From Purpureocillium takamizusanense (taxonomy: Eukaryota > Ascomycota > Sordariomycetes > Hypocreales > Ophiocordycipitaceae), in NCBI RefSeq assembly GCF_022605165.1, contig NC_063073.1, positions 1,736,001-1,800,000 of the forward strand: DNA of 64,000 bases, given 5' to 3'. The translations under genes and the position numbers were made by a program. The notes beneath the pieces were generated by a model. It saw only the letters and a program-made list of their open reading frames with translations, was not told the DNA's origin and did no database searches. Positions 22,441-35,532 of the stretch are shown in pieces. Positions within the stretch are counted from its first letter, which is position 1; the number at the start of each line of letters is the position of its first letter.

Positions 22441-23901
22441 CTTGACACGAACGCAAGCTGCTGGGGGATGGATGGATGGACGAGGGTGTTTTGAGGCCGG
22501 GTGCGTTGAGCGAAAGGCAGGCAGCTCCTCCTGCTACGAACTTGGTACTTGAGGTGCCCTGGAAGATGTTGCCTTGTACGAGGTAAGGAAGGATGAAGCG
22601 GGAGGCATCGTCCCTCAATAAGTACCTACGGGATAAGTTGCGAGGCGGTCGGTCAGGAAGCTCTTCCTGGCGCCCACCGGCCCGCCCGTCAGTACCTACA
22701 GCTACAGCGGCAGCAGTGGCGGCATGGAGCAGCACATTTCGGGCCAGTGGCCCCTGCCTGCCTGCCACCTTCCCAATGCCGGCAACGCCTGGCTTGTTGA
22801 TGAGCTGAGCTTCCGTCTAAGTTACGTCCGATCTTCAACCCCGCACACCCCGCCCTCCCCCTCCCGTCCGTCACGCTCTGCCCGCCGCATCCTCCTCGTA
22901 GTTATCTTGGTCTTCATCTTGACTGGCAGCACTGGCCAGTCTGCAGCTCTGTGCACTGTATAGCTGGGGTCATTAATTGCTTGCTTGCTTGTTTGCCCCG
23001 CCTCTTTCCACATACCTCGTCCGCAGCAATCCATGTCAGGTGAACCCGCTCGACCGAGGAAACCAAACACGCCATCCATCATCACGTACTTCGTACCCGT
23101 TCTCTTTGTTTATAGGTCGTTTCCCTACCATCTCAAGCATCGGCTACGGTAGCCGATGTCTCCCCTCGCGTGCTTCCTTTCCGAACGCCAGGCAGGCCGC
23201 GGTGGACCATCAGGGTGTATTCCCTCCGTTTCCCTCCCCAACAGTTCCCGTCTCAGCGCTTGAATCAATGCACCGCGCGGCTCGTATTTGCTGCCTGGAA
23301 CTCGCTGCCGTCCCGATAACGCCACTCCACTCGCGAGGTGTGCAATTCGTGGCGTTCACTGCTCAAGGGTTTTCCTGTTTGCAAAAGTGTGAATGTTTAC
23401 TGGTTACACATACACAGGCTGGTTTGCCTCAACTCATCCCATCTGAGAGCCCTCATTCAAAGTGATCAATACCAAGACTTATTTCAGTCGCCTACGTGAC
23501 GGCGATAGCGGCGGTGCCAGCAATAACGACGGGCGCTCGCCGAGTAAGTGAACATGACTGTTGCGCCGTGTAGGGACTTTTGTCTCCCGGTTCGAGCCGC
23601 TCCTCGTAGTATCCGAGTAGTGGCATTCACGCATGCACACATACACCAAAGAAGTTGTCCCAGACTTGCCAACGCTCTCTACTGGAGTGGCGCCAAAGTA
23701 TTCTTAAGTGAGGCTCTATCACCATGTGGTCGTGACCCGCGGCTCGAGGCCCTACTACCAGTAAACCGGCCTGCCAAACGCCATCCCACTCATGCTCGAG
23801 CCCCTTAAGCGAGCCCTGTAGTCCATTCCATGCCATTCTGAACGCCAAAAAGGAGAAAAAATCATCACACCCGGGTTGGTGTGTGTGTCCCGCCAGGCCG
23901 T
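22441..23901. other. Intergenic region, promoter of the S9 peptidase gene
   Basis: About 1.46 kb upstream of the S9 peptidase start and downstream of EAF6. A plus-strand frame of 162 codons (22977-23465) shows no domain or codon bias that I can recognise. A GGTTCGAGCC sequence at about 23589 resembles a tRNA B box but has no matching stems. Nothing else stands out. Confidence 0.5.
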
Positions 23902-24785
23902 CTACTTCCTCGACGCGCCAAAGTTGGTCCTCTTTTTGCCCATCTGCGAGTCTCCCTCGCTCTCTTCCGTCTCCTTCTCCTTCTTCTTCGATTTCGAGTT
24001 CTTCCCCGTCCCCGAGGACGGCGTCGGGTGTGCCGACCCGCTGTCACGGAACGACGCAGACACGGGCGTTGGGGCGTGCGACGCGGGCGTGGATCCCGGC
24101 GTTGAATCCTAACGCATCAATGTCAGTCCCTAGGACGCTCTTCTCCTCACAGGGCACGACGAGAGCAACAAGGCGCCCGTCTCCTGCCAAACGAATCATG
24201 CGCACGGGGCGACTCACCCCGTTGTTCGGTCTGTACGACACCGACGACCGCGAAAAAACACGGTTCTGCTCCATCGGCCCCGCCTTGCGCCGCTGCGCCG
24301 CCGCGCCGCTCTGACCCTTCATGTAGTTGTCGAAGCCCGTGATGATGTTGCCGGCGGGCGTGCTGTCCAGGTACGCCGCCTCCTTGTTCGCGATGCTGTC
24401 CTCGACCGTCGCCTGGGCGCGCCCGTGATCAGCACAACAACGTCATTTCCCCATCGTTTACAGATTCCAAAAGGAGCCTTACGAGCTTTCTCTCCTGGGC
24501 CCTGCGACGCTCCACCAGCTCTCGCACCCTCGCCTGGGCCTTTTTGTATTCTGCCATGGTGGATGGCGTGTTCCCGGCGCCGGCGCCTTTGTTGTCTGCC
24601 ATCGATTGGGATATCGCTGCGGCGGACGATGGGCTGCGCGTCGATCGAAACTCGGTCTGATGGGTGGCCGCGGGCTCGGAGCGCGCGACGTCGTTGGGCG
24701 TGGCCGAGTCGTTGTTGATGTCGGAGCCAGATTTGGCGGAGTGCTCGACGACGCTGTCGCCTGGCTTGAGGCGGGCGACCGGCAT
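23902..24785 (-). CDS. EAF6: EAF6, histone acetyltransferase complex subunit
   Basis: Small subunit of NuA4-type histone acetyltransferase complexes in the nucleus (family knowledge). Exons: 24785-24483, 24412-24218 and 24108-23902, with donors GTAAGG and GTGAGT and acceptors GCCCAG and GTTAG. The product is 234 residues. The conserved core is split by intron 1: EYKKAQARVRELVERRRAQERKL joins ATVEDSIANKEAAYL, followed by DSTPAGNIITGFDNYMKG and later NRVFSRSSVSYRP. The first half of the core would form the coiled coil. The N-terminal 65 residues are Ser/Ala/Thr-rich. The C-terminus is Ser/Thr/Pro-rich, then Lys/Glu-rich, ending KKRTNFGASRK. The N-terminal extension is longer than in yeast Eaf6. 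Confidence 0.95.
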
Positions 24786-25409
24786 TGGTGGGGCCCCACG
24801 TCAACCACCATCTACATTTACCTCGTACCTACGTAGTTACTTAGTATCTTATAAGGACAGAAAAGAGGTTTTCATTTGCAGGAAAGATTTGCCGTATAAC
24901 CCTCATTGACCCCATGGTCATTTCTGGGCTTGAAGCAATGCCAGGTGGTCGAAATATGCGAGGAGCAAAAGCAGGGCAACAGTCAGAAGCCAACCTCGAA
25001 ACCATGAGAGCCGGGGCTGGAGGAGCAGTAGCGGAGCGTTCAGGCTGTCCACAAAATCGTGAACCTTCTTGGCCTTCCCGATACGCTGTCATCATCACTT
25101 CTATGCACCCTCACTCCATGGATTTACAGTGAGTCAACACCCTCACCTTGCCCGTGGCAGATGACACACGCCCTAGACATCGTTGCCCGAGTGAATAGCT
25201 GTCTGTCGACTTGGCTTGATTGCTATTCTACATGAATGCTAGCTCGGTTGTCATACTTCATACATGATGTAGCAATGGGTGTATCCCGCTTCCCGTCCCC
25301 ATCCCTACGCCGCGTGCGCCCTACCAAAACAGTTGCAGGCTGGTAGCCCGGGTCAGATCGGGGCATAAACTTGCAAGTACGTAGTGCAGTTAGCCCTGCG
25401 CCGCGTGAA
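24786..25409. other. Intergenic region between EAF6 start and PWI-gene end
   Basis: 624 bp holding the EAF6 promoter and the 3' UTR of the PWI/RS gene. No convincing frame, repeat or RNA gene is seen. Confidence 0.5.
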
Positions 25410-27135
25410 TCAGACCGTGTCCTCTTCCTTGCTCTTCTTGTGTTGCAAGAGGCTCTTCTCTCGCAAGAGCTTGTCTTTCAGCAACGTCTGGTCGATTTGG
25501 GCTCGGTTGAGCTGAGACGCCCCGTAGGTCAGTGCTGTGCCGTCGAGATGCAAACCTCTCCAGCGGTCTCAAGAGGAGCCACCCACCTCGTGGTCTTTCT
25601 CAATGGATGACATCGGTTTGCGATGGGCCGTGCCTCGTTTATCTTCCAAAACATCAGCTGAGCTCCCGCGAACTCTGACGGGTGAAGATTCGGATGAACT
25701 GTTACGCCTCCGGCCATGTCTGCCTCTGTTTCCGCGGGCCCAGCGGTCTCCGCCTCGGGTATTTCCACCGCGTCGACCCTGCCCGCGGGGAGAGCGGCCA
25801 TCGTCCGAATAACGGCTGGAGCTGCGCTCCCGGCGACGTTGACCACTTCCGTCTTTCCCATGACGGCTGCGTGAAGAGGACCGCCTGTCTATACTACGAC
25901 TTCGGCTGCGGCTGCGGCTACGAGAACGGCTGCGATCGCTGCTGTAGCTTCGACTGCGGCTATCGCGACGGGATCGACTGCGACTGCGAGAAACACTTCG
26001 TCTGCGACTGCGGCTGCGGGAGTCAGACCTCGTGCTTATGGAACGCGACGAGGAATGACGGCGTCGTCCACGCTCCACCGGAGCGCTGGACGAGGGAGAC
26101 CGCCGCCTTCGCTTTGGAGAAGGCGACTTCGGTTCAGGCGAGCTGGACGGGGAGCTGCTGTAGCGAGAACGGTGTTGTCTGCCGCTAGAGTGTCGAGGAG
26201 ATCGCGATCTCTTTCGTGAGTCTCGAAGTCGAGGCGGGGTCGCAGAACGTCGCCGAGGTGTGGCGGAACCACGACTGCGGGAGCGGGAGCGCGAACGCAA
26301 ACGAGACGGCGATCTACCGCTTGGGCCTCGTCTCGAAGCCTGATCACGACCACGTCTTCCCCGTGGGACGTAACTGTCGCGTCCATACGCGTCTCGTGGG
26401 CCACGACCACGCGGACCCGGGGAAGGAGATCGCGGACGAGCACGGCCGTACCCACCCCGTCCACGGTTCGAAAAAGGACGGTCACCGCGTCTTGGGGCTG
26501 CCTGCCAGCTGTCACCGCCGGGCCGCCTATCTCTCGTATCGCGTTCGTCATTACCACGGCTTCGTCGGGAGTCCTCGGCAGCTTTGTCGGCATCGAACTG
26601 CAGGAAACAGTTAGTCACGAGTCTTTCGACAGGGAGCGGCCGCAATCCAACCGTTTTCTGCATAAGCTCAAGCTTCTTTGCTTCGAGAAGCTCCTGAGGA
26701 ACTCCTGACGAGTTGGACTGGGCGCTGAGCAGCATGTTCCACAGCTCTTTGCAAAATGGGGCCGTGTCTTTGTCCAGAAAGCCGGTGAGCTGTATTTGAA
26801 TCGATTTGATGTCCGGCTGGCGAACATTTAGCAGTTTGCAGCCGTATTCGGGTGTGCGAAGGGGGAGACAAACGAATTGCCGGGCTTTGAGGAGGTTCAG
26901 GCAAAGATCGCTGAGAACATCATCCTCGCCTTTGAGAATCTCGCCGATTCGCTTGTGAATCCATCTGTGCAAATTCTAGTCAACATGCGAGTTCCACACG
27001 TTGGCGTCGGGCCGAGACGCGGAAGACCAACTTTTTCATGACCGGCTCGTTGACCTTCTTCATGTCGACCTTCTCGTTGAACTCGCGTGGAAACTTTGTC
27101 GACTTCAAGAGCCGGGCATCCACCTTGGACGCCAT
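25410..27135 (-). CDS. SRRM1-like PWI-domain splicing factor with RS region
   Basis: Homologue of SRRM1 (SRm160), a nuclear splicing coactivator that binds RNA through its PWI domain. Five exons are inferred: 27135-27032, 26964-26874, 26816-26652, 26597-25587 and 25511-25410, giving 490 residues. The PWI domain occupies about residues 25-110: MKKWIHKRIGEILKGEDDVL, then FPDIKSIQIQLTGFLDKD and ELWNMLLSAQ, with VPQELLEAKKLELMQK. Introns 26873-26817 (57 nt) and 26651-26598 (54 nt) stay open in frame if unspliced. They are supported by branch/acceptor signals and because removal restores the family spacing. The middle is a long RS/RD/SP-rich region of more than 250 residues. The end is coiled-coil-like: LNRAQIDQTLLKDKLL and KKSKEEDTV. 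Confidence 0.9.
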
Positions 27136-27655
27136 CTCGGCGACTGGCCGCCGTCGTCGCGGCGATGAAAGGCGTTGGGCTGCCGGAGGAGATCGTTTCG
27201 AAGGAGGGACGCGGCCTTTGAGGTGTTGTGCAGGGGAGAAAGTGACGTCGGTATCTGGCAGGGCACCAAGCCTGTGTTAGCCACTCGGACAGAGCGCTAG
27301 CGTGCTGGTGCCAGTTGAGCCCTGGAAGTGCTTGCAGACGGCCCTGGGGCCGCAGTCAAGCCCAGCCCAGCCAGCCAGCTCCGACTGGAGCCTGGCACGC
27401 CGCCAGCTGGCTGGTGGCTGTTCAGGGCCGTTGATTGGCCTAAGCTCCACATGTGCCACGGGCCTACAGGAGCCCCTCGAAGGCTGCCAAGCTCCACGCA
27501 AGGACGCAGGTGTAAGCTCCCCCGACCTCAATCGCAACATCATCGCCACCTCTCATGGGATAGATGCATGAGCGCATCGCCCGGTGCACTTTCGACGAGT
27601 CCCGCCAGATCAGCCCGAGAGAATTCAACATCCCAAGCATTCAGAACCCCGTGAC
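27136..27655. promoter_or_regulatory. Shared promoter between divergent PWI gene and NAS2
   Basis: 520 bp between outward-facing starts. It is rich in CAGC/GCTGG motifs (27330-27430) and has no plausible coding frame. Confidence 0.5.
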
Positions 27656-28523
27656 ATGGGACTGCCCCTCAGGATGAACACTCTCCACGCACCCACTGTG
27701 CCCTCGGGGCCTACGAGCGCTGCGAGGACAAACGGTCAGGCGGGGCAATTGAGCTTCGCCGAGTTGCAACGCAAGAAGGATGACACGGAGGCAGAGCTGA
27801 AGGCCCTCGGCGCAGTGCTTGACTCGGTACATCCTTCCTGGCGACGCCACGACTACGCACCTGCTAACCATCCACCAGCACGGGGTGGACATGGAGACGT
27901 CACTGCTCACCAGAGACGGGTTTCCGCGCGCAGATATTGACGTGGCCCAGAGTAAGCGGCCTGGCTGCAGGCAGAGGGGCATCAGGCACGGACGCTGACA
28001 GTCTGCAGTCCGAACCACACGAGCTCGGATCATCCGGCTTCGAAATGACTACAAGGATCTCATGGCAAACATTGAGAAGTTCCTTCACGAGCACTTTGCC
28101 AACGTGGATGATGCCGAACCAGTTCCAACTGCCAGCTCACAGCAGGCGATACTACCGGACTCCCTACCAACGGCCGCAGAGGAGGTGTTTGCAAGAGTGA
28201 ACTCGGTTGCTCCCGGCAGCCCGGCCGAGCGAGCTGGCTTGAAGGCGGGAGATGAGATTCGCGTCTTTGGTTATGTGAACAAATCGAATCACGATAACCT
28301 TAAGAAGGTGGCTGAGTGCGTGCAGGGTAACGAAGGGGTAGGGAACCCTTGGCCGCTGCCGTCGCCCAGTGTCGTTGACTAACCTCAGTCTCAGGGCAAC
28401 ATATTCATCAGAGTGTCCCGAACATCAGGCGTGTCGCAACGGGAGGAACTTCGCCTGACGTTGACTCCGACGAGCGACTGGGGTGGCAGAGGCATGTTGG
28501 GCTGCCATATCCTCCCGCTGTAG
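27656..28523 (+). CDS. NAS2: 26S proteasome assembly chaperone Nas2 (PSMD9/p27)
   Basis: Chaperone that binds Rpt5 during assembly of the proteasome base, with a PDZ-like domain (family knowledge). Exons: 27656-27826, 27879-27951, 28009-28337 and 28395-28523, giving 233 residues. The N-terminal helical part includes LSFAELQRKKDDTEAELKAL, then HGVDMETSLLTRDGFPRADID across intron 1. The IRTTRARIIRLRNDYKDLM block follows intron 2. The PDZ region is FARVNSVAPGSPAERAGLKA to EIRVFGYVN. The hallmark C-terminus is WGGRGMLGCHILPL. For intron 3 the GTAGGG donor at 28338 keeps frame (VQGNEG-GNIFIRVSR), whereas the nearer GTAACG does not. The start at 27656 (MGLPLRMNTLH) is preferred over 27674 and 27584. 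Confidence 0.94.
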
Positions 28524-29770
28524 ACGTGGACTTTCAGGCACATAACTGTTTGCGGATTTCTTTGGGACAGCGCATGGACATTTGAGCTGGGTCGGGTTCT
28601 CGCGCCTTAGGGTGTGTTGAAACTTGAAAGGGAGCAGGCAGCCCAAGCGTACTAGTAAATGAAGGTTGCTATCTGCAATACCAAAAAAATTGTCAATTTG
28701 CAGGAAGCCTTATGTTCGTAATAACTGCTACAAAGATACCCCACGGCCTAACGAGTCATTTCGGGCTTCGAGTTATTATTCTGGCTATCTTATCCATGCT
28801 CCCCTTACCCTCGGGCCTCTCGTGGATTGTAGACAGGCGGCTGCCTTGCAAAAAGAAGAGTCAAGGCCCTGCGCATAGGTCCCCTCAGTGATTGATAAGC
28901 AGTGAGCCGTCGGGCCGCAAGCGGGTGACAGCTCCCTCAGGCAGCTCGCTTCACTGAGCGTCAAACAGCTCATAGGGGCCGAAGCAAACATCACGCCATG
29001 GATTAGGCAACGTCAGATCCCCAAGTCAGGTAGTCCTGTCGGGCAGCGCTCTCTGCCAGACACCCAGCAACGATAAGGTAGCGGTTGGTGCACTGTAGAG
29101 TACAAAGTACAGTATACCTAGAAGTGCCGTAGTACCGAGGTAAGGCACGGCTCCAGCCTAACGATACGCTGCACCGGGCGAGAGCCAATTAGTAGCGGGC
29201 GTAGGTACCCATTAGCTTGCCCTGGCTCTCAGCCTCGAGCTCGCAGCAAGCAGCTTGTGGATCCATGGATCCCGTCACAGGAGGCGGTGACGTTGTTTGC
29301 GCGCCGCGGGAACCCCTGTCCGCTGATTGGGAGGCGCTTCACTGACATCACGTGCATGAGCCCACCCAGACGCCCTCCCCCCCCCAGCAGATTGAATTTT
29401 TCGCTTTGATGAGGCTGCCCTGGCCCAGCCAGCTTTCCCCGCCGCCTTTCAAAACACCCAAGCAGGCCTGTCTCGTCTTGTGCAAGTTTGCCTTTCCACT
29501 GCACAATTTCGCAACCCCAGGGAGGCCCTCAAGACACAAGGTATGGCCCCCTTCCCCCGTCCGCAGCTCCGCATCCTCCCCTCGCATCCGACGACATCAG
29601 GACAACGAGCGTGCGCCCTCCTCTTCCTTCTCTTCCCTCTATTTTTTTCCTTTCCTACGCGAGCCCGCGTCCCACGTTCGCCGTGCCCAGGCTAACGCCA
29701 CGATCAGTGCACCCCGCTTGTTTACATCACCGGAAGAATCTTGGCTACGACATCGAGTCGAATCGCAAAG
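28524..29770. promoter_or_regulatory. Intergenic region and promoter of the Ran gene
   Basis: About 1.25 kb. A TGACATCACGTG motif (29343-29354) combines a CRE-like element with an E-box core. It is followed by a C run and a strongly pyrimidine-rich leader (29550-29670) before the Ran ATG at 29771. The 216-codon plus frame across 29352-30002 reads through the leader and is not a plausible protein. Confidence 0.5.
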
Positions 29771-30789
<1,019 letters not shown>

Positions 30790-33614
30790 GGGATTTGCAA
30801 CGCGCAGGAGCAGGGGCTTGAGAGAGCATTGGCCGCTGTGACGGGACCAGTCCGCTTTTGCGGCACATGGGCGGCATGATCATTGACGATACAGGATGAG
30901 ACTCGTTGGGGTTTATGAGAGCGTGAACGGAGGGCGGCGGACACTCTACCCGTCGAGCCCTGGCTTGGGGTAGACATAACGACGTCGCTGCGCCCAAAGA
31001 AAAGAGTGAGCAGCAATCAAATAGCTAGACTAACCATTAAACTACCTTCGCCAACGTTGCTCGAGTGCCTCTTGCTGGTGGTAGCGGTGATGGTGTGTGC
31101 GGTGGCGTGACGTTTCTTGTGGCGGCCCTACCCTAGATCCGGAGCCGTACAGGCTAGTCATTGTGATGGCTTCCGATTCCTTGCTGTCCTGGCTATCCTC
31201 TCGTCCTCACTATCCTCTCGTCCTCACTATCCTCTCGGCCTCACTATCCTCTTGTCCTCGCTTTTCTCTTGTCCTGGCTGTCCGCTTGTCCTGACTATTC
31301 CACTGTCCCGGCTGTCCCTCCCGCCCGTCTTTCTAAGTACGTATTGGCTAGCTGGCGTGAGCTTAGACCTCTTTTTTTTTTTTTGTGAGACATGACTCTT
31401 CGACGGCTCTGGGCCCGATCGCGAACCGAGCTCGTCCACGCCCCTCGCGTGCATGGTGGTAGTGGGTTTAGGCTTGTTTACACGTAATGGTTTACGGGTT
31501 GATAAGAGTCGGGGGGCAAAATGCAAAAATGCAGCCACTCCGTACGTGCCCACGTAGAAGCTTCACGTGCTAGACATTGATATGGCCCTATATCCAAGAT
31601 GGCACAATGTAAAATTGCGATCAAGACACACGCATGAGAACGTGCTAGGTAGTAGGATGTATTAGCTGTACGTATATACGCGCGCAGCCACGCCTGCGAG
31701 GCGACCGTGGACGCGGAAGAAGCCACCAATTCCAGAAAATTCCAGGCTCGCTCACGGGGAACTCGCATGCGCATTCGAGGCCGGAGCGCCATCAGGCGGC
31801 ACGGGGCAGGTATGGAGGTTAAAGTGGCGTCTCTGGATGCAATCAAAGACTGACACTCGTTTGTCCCCTTGCCTGCTTGTTCTCTACTTTGTACCTACCT
31901 ATCCGACTACGTACTACGTACTTACCCGCTATGGGTCGCGCCGACTGGGGCGGACGAGCCGTCGAGTCACGCACAGAGGCGCGTGTCGGCGCGCTTGTCG
32001 TTAGTAGTGATGATGATCGCGCAGCGGGGCCCGGAAACGATCGGTGTGCATGTCAATTACTTGGTACGTACGTACCATAGGTGCGACTTGTAATTGCGAT
32101 GAGGGGAGCGAGGCAAGGGCGGATGAGGACCCGGGGTGGGCACTGGACAGGCGACGATGGAGCTGGGGTCTGGAGTCTGGACGAGAGTGAGGATACGTGC
32201 GTGTGTGGTGTGCGTGCATGCGTGCGTTTTACCCACCGCGTTTACATGGGGTTGGGAACGGGGGGAGGGAAGAAAGCGGGCTTGGACGCGCGCGCCTGCT
32301 GTGCCGGCGCCAACTGCCTTATTGACTACATACATGACGCGGGTCTTGGATCGTGCATGGAGGAGGTGGTGGTGGTTCAACGGGCGCGCCGCCAGCCATA
32401 CCTACAGTGGTGTACCATACCATGCCATGCCTGCCTTGGTAGATACCCTTGCTCGCTAGATGGCAAGGGCAGCCTGCGTTTCTCGACTCTCAGAATGGCA
32501 GTCAGAGAGTAGCACGCGAAATGCAACTATATCCCAGTCTAGTCTTTTCCATCCCATGTTAACGCGGGGACCTCCCCCAGCTGCACTGTAGCACAGCATT
32601 GAGTCGAAAAGAGGAGAAGGAGGAGAAGGACGAGGAGGAGGAGGCTTGGGGCAGTGGTGTTGGTTCTTCCTACGCGGGCACCTCCACCACTAAGGCATCG
32701 TGGCCTGGGAGGGGAGGGGGAATGTTGGTAGGAGCCTCCCGTGTCCTGCTGGAGCTTCAATGCAGCGGACTGGAGCTGCGAACTGGTGGCGGTCGGGGGT
32801 GAGCACAGCAGCGACGCTGTTGCTCCCAACAGCAGCAACTTGAGTAACCGCAGAGGGCACGACACCATCAAGTGGCTACCAGGTACGGCACGTCTGGAAG
32901 TACATACAGCGCAGAGTACGTACAGGAAGGAGGTGGTAGACCGTGGCGCGGGCTGGCGGCGGGTGAGACCGCCGTCGCGGGCACGTGCAACGCGTGTTGA
33001 CAAGCTAAAGCTACCCGCCTATGTATAGCGCTGAGGCGCGACGTGATTTGCTCCACGGCCCATGCCTTTACCTTACTGGGGGGGCACAACGCGGCGTGCG
33101 TTAGGTCAGTGGAGGTTAAGGTACCTTAGGTACCTATTAGTGGTGCAGCACAACGCAGCGCGGTGCACGGTGGGCGGACTCTTCCTCTAGAGGGGCGTCT
33201 GCGGACTCACATCTCGTCCTCGTCTCGCTCTCTCCTCCGCCTCTCTCTTTTCGTTCCCTCTCTTTCCCTCCCTCTCCTCCCCTCTCACCCTTTTGCACGT
33301 ACGAACTCGTACGCATCTGCATCGCGACGTTGCTCGCTGCATGCACTCTTGGCATTGCCAATCCATCCCCCCACGACTGCGGCTCCACCGTGTAGACGCC
33401 GTCCCGTCCCGTCGTGTACTTCCCATACACGCCTAGGCCTGGTGTCCACCACCAACACCGCGTCGTCTCACGAGAGCAGTCGACCATCTTCGCCTACCTA
33501 CCTCACGTCTCGCACCGGCTCTCGGACCAGACGCACCTCAGTAATGCATGTCCTTGCGTGATTCGACTCTCGCCTATCTCTCCTCGACCCGACCTGCCCA
33601 CCTCCCCGCCCATC
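30790..33614. other. Long intergenic region with a 17-bp minisatellite
   Basis: About 2.8 kb between Ran and the homeobox gene. It holds a 17-bp decaying minisatellite (31193-31328), a T run (31372-31385), and a pyrimidine-rich leader-like tract (33180-33290) near the homeobox gene. Frames of 107-154 codons occur but none shows a recognisable protein. I see no tRNA. Confidence 0.6.
31193..31328. repeat. 17-bp minisatellite, eight copies with decay
   Basis: Eight consecutive 17-bp blocks without a single length change. Copies 1 and 2 are identical (ctatcctctcgtcctca), copy 3 differs at one position, copy 4 at two, and copies 5-8 diverge progressively to the right. The repeat is not in a gene. 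Confidence 0.9.
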
Positions 33615-35532
33615 ATGGCCGACGACTCTACCACCACGTCCTTTAATGTTTCGCCCATGCCACGCGATGCCAGCCCCTCCGCCGGCCACAACGACTCCTC
33701 CATACTCTCAGAAATCTCTAATGGCTCAACCGTACAGGACGGAGAGAAGCACCCCAAGGGCAAGAGGAAACGTACCGCGTATGTTTTGGTCCCCAATCAA
33801 CAACGGCCTACCGACGCGACCGAGCTAATTGGGGTCATGTAGTGCCAAAGACAAGATGATACTGGAAGAGGCGTACAAGAATAACCCCAAGCCGGACAAG
33901 CAGGCGCGTCTCGAGATCGTGGACCGCGTCTCCCTCAACGAGAAAGAGGTCCAGGTAAAGTTTGCCCTCCTACGGCCTGGCAAACCCGGGAAACGCGTCG
34001 ACCGGCGTCTCTTGGTGTACTGAACCGCCTGCTGACATAGTTACTCCCTAGATATGGTTCCAGAACCGGAGACAAAACGACCGCCGCAAGTCGCGTCCGT
34101 TAACACCAGAGGAGTTAGCTGCCCTTCGGTACGGTGGCGTTCATGGCCTTTCCGACGGTACAGCGTCACGGAGCTTCATTGCTGGCCTGGGGCAGGACTC
34201 GGACCCCATTGGCCCTCCGAGAGTCGAACGCGGTCCCGTGTCTCCAACCGCCGAGCAGCACACCCCAGAGCACTCCTTCGTTGACGCGTCGACACCGAGA
34301 ACCGGAAGCCAAGAGAGCAATCCAAAGGGTCAATCTCAGACGACGCCGCCGCAGAGCCAGGAGGCCCCATCCTCACAGCGATCTCAGGAAGGCTCCGACG
34401 CACTGATCCCTTCGTTTTCGAGCTCCGTCGGCTATCTTGCTAACAGGTGGAACCTGGGGAGCTCTTTCTCGACGCCGTCAACGCTAGGACGTGGCGGTGA
34501 CGACTCTCTAAGGTGAGACCAGATGCAGCTTATGCATGCGTGTATGCTGACATGCCCACCAGGCTTGAGCCTTTTCAGCCGTCGTCTTGCTCGTCCGATA
34601 CGACGCACAACGCGGCCAAGTCCAGCTCTCACTTCAGGTTGTCCTTGTCCCTAGAAGGCAAAGCTGAGCTTGTTTCCAATCAGGCTTCGCCCACGCGGGC
34701 TCCGCCTCCTCGGCCGTCAAGCACGCTACCCGGCCTTCCTCCCGCCCGACGTGGGCTTCAGCGTAGCCACAGCGCGCTGCCATCCATCACACTGCCGCCA
34801 ATATCGGCCTTGACCAAATCTCTCCCACCGCGGCTCCCCCGCGGCCGATCTAGGGACGTCCATGCCTGGGAGTCTTGTGCAGACGCAGAGAGGCGTGACG
34901 AGCTCACAGCTCAGGCCGAGAACGAATCTAACGGCTCCGCCATTGCGGCAATCAGCTTGCTGCGGTCTTCCAGCGGCGTCCTGCAACCAAGTGCCACCAA
35001 GCGAAACGCTTCTCTGACGCGACAAACCCAGCCGCGTCAGACCAAGAAGGCCAAGTTTGGTAGGACCTCGTCGACTTATGCCCGTCTCGAGGGTGTCGGG
35101 ACAACAGACTTGGAGAAACCTCGCGAGATCTCCAGCGGCAAGGTCAAGGTGGCGATGCTCGTGTCGCCCACCGACTCAGACAAGGAGAACTGGAGCCCAG
35201 ATGAGGACGGTGGCGCGCAAGGTAACGGGCGCCGACGGCCTTTACCGGCGAGCCAGACGACCAAGCCTCACAATCCGCGCCGGATGCCTGCGCTCGGTGA
35301 GCACAAAGGCCCAGCGTTTCTGAGCAGCCGAGCCAACACGGCGCCGTCGAGGCCGCACGCGCTATCCAAGGGCGGTGCTATTGAGATATTCGACGACGCG
35401 GATCGGCCGGCCCCGCGATCGCGCGAGGACGAGGTGGAGAGGTTCATGCGTGGCGAGGTGAGCCCCAGCAAAAAGGGCGACATGGACTGTGTGGCCGGCC
35501 TCTTGTCGCTGAGCCAAGGGGCCTGGAGATGA
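33615..35532 (+). CDS. Homeobox transcription factor (YOX1/YHP1-like)
   Basis: DNA-binding protein with one homeodomain at about residues 49-108, split by two introns. Exons: 33615-33778, 33843-33954, 34052-34512 and 34563-35532, giving 568 residues. The domain begins GKRKRTAAKDKMILEEAYKN, continues PDKQARLEIVDRVSLNEKEVQ, and has recognition helix IWFQNRRQNDRRK (Trp94, Asn97). A Ser/Pro/Gln-rich region follows. The C-terminal half carries Pro-rich and TKKAKFGRTSS-type basic motifs, a DSDKENWSPDEDG acidic motif, and a short IEIFDDADRP motif. The architecture resembles fungal YOX1/YHP1-type repressors of cell-cycle genes. That assignment is inference, since the flanks are poorly conserved. Intron 3 is only 50 nt. 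Confidence 0.88.

Noticed and set aside
23560..23640. tRNA-like B box (GGTTCGAGCC)
   Set aside because: No pairing T stem, anticodon arm or acceptor stem around it. Other TTCGA occurrences were also checked without finding a cloverleaf.
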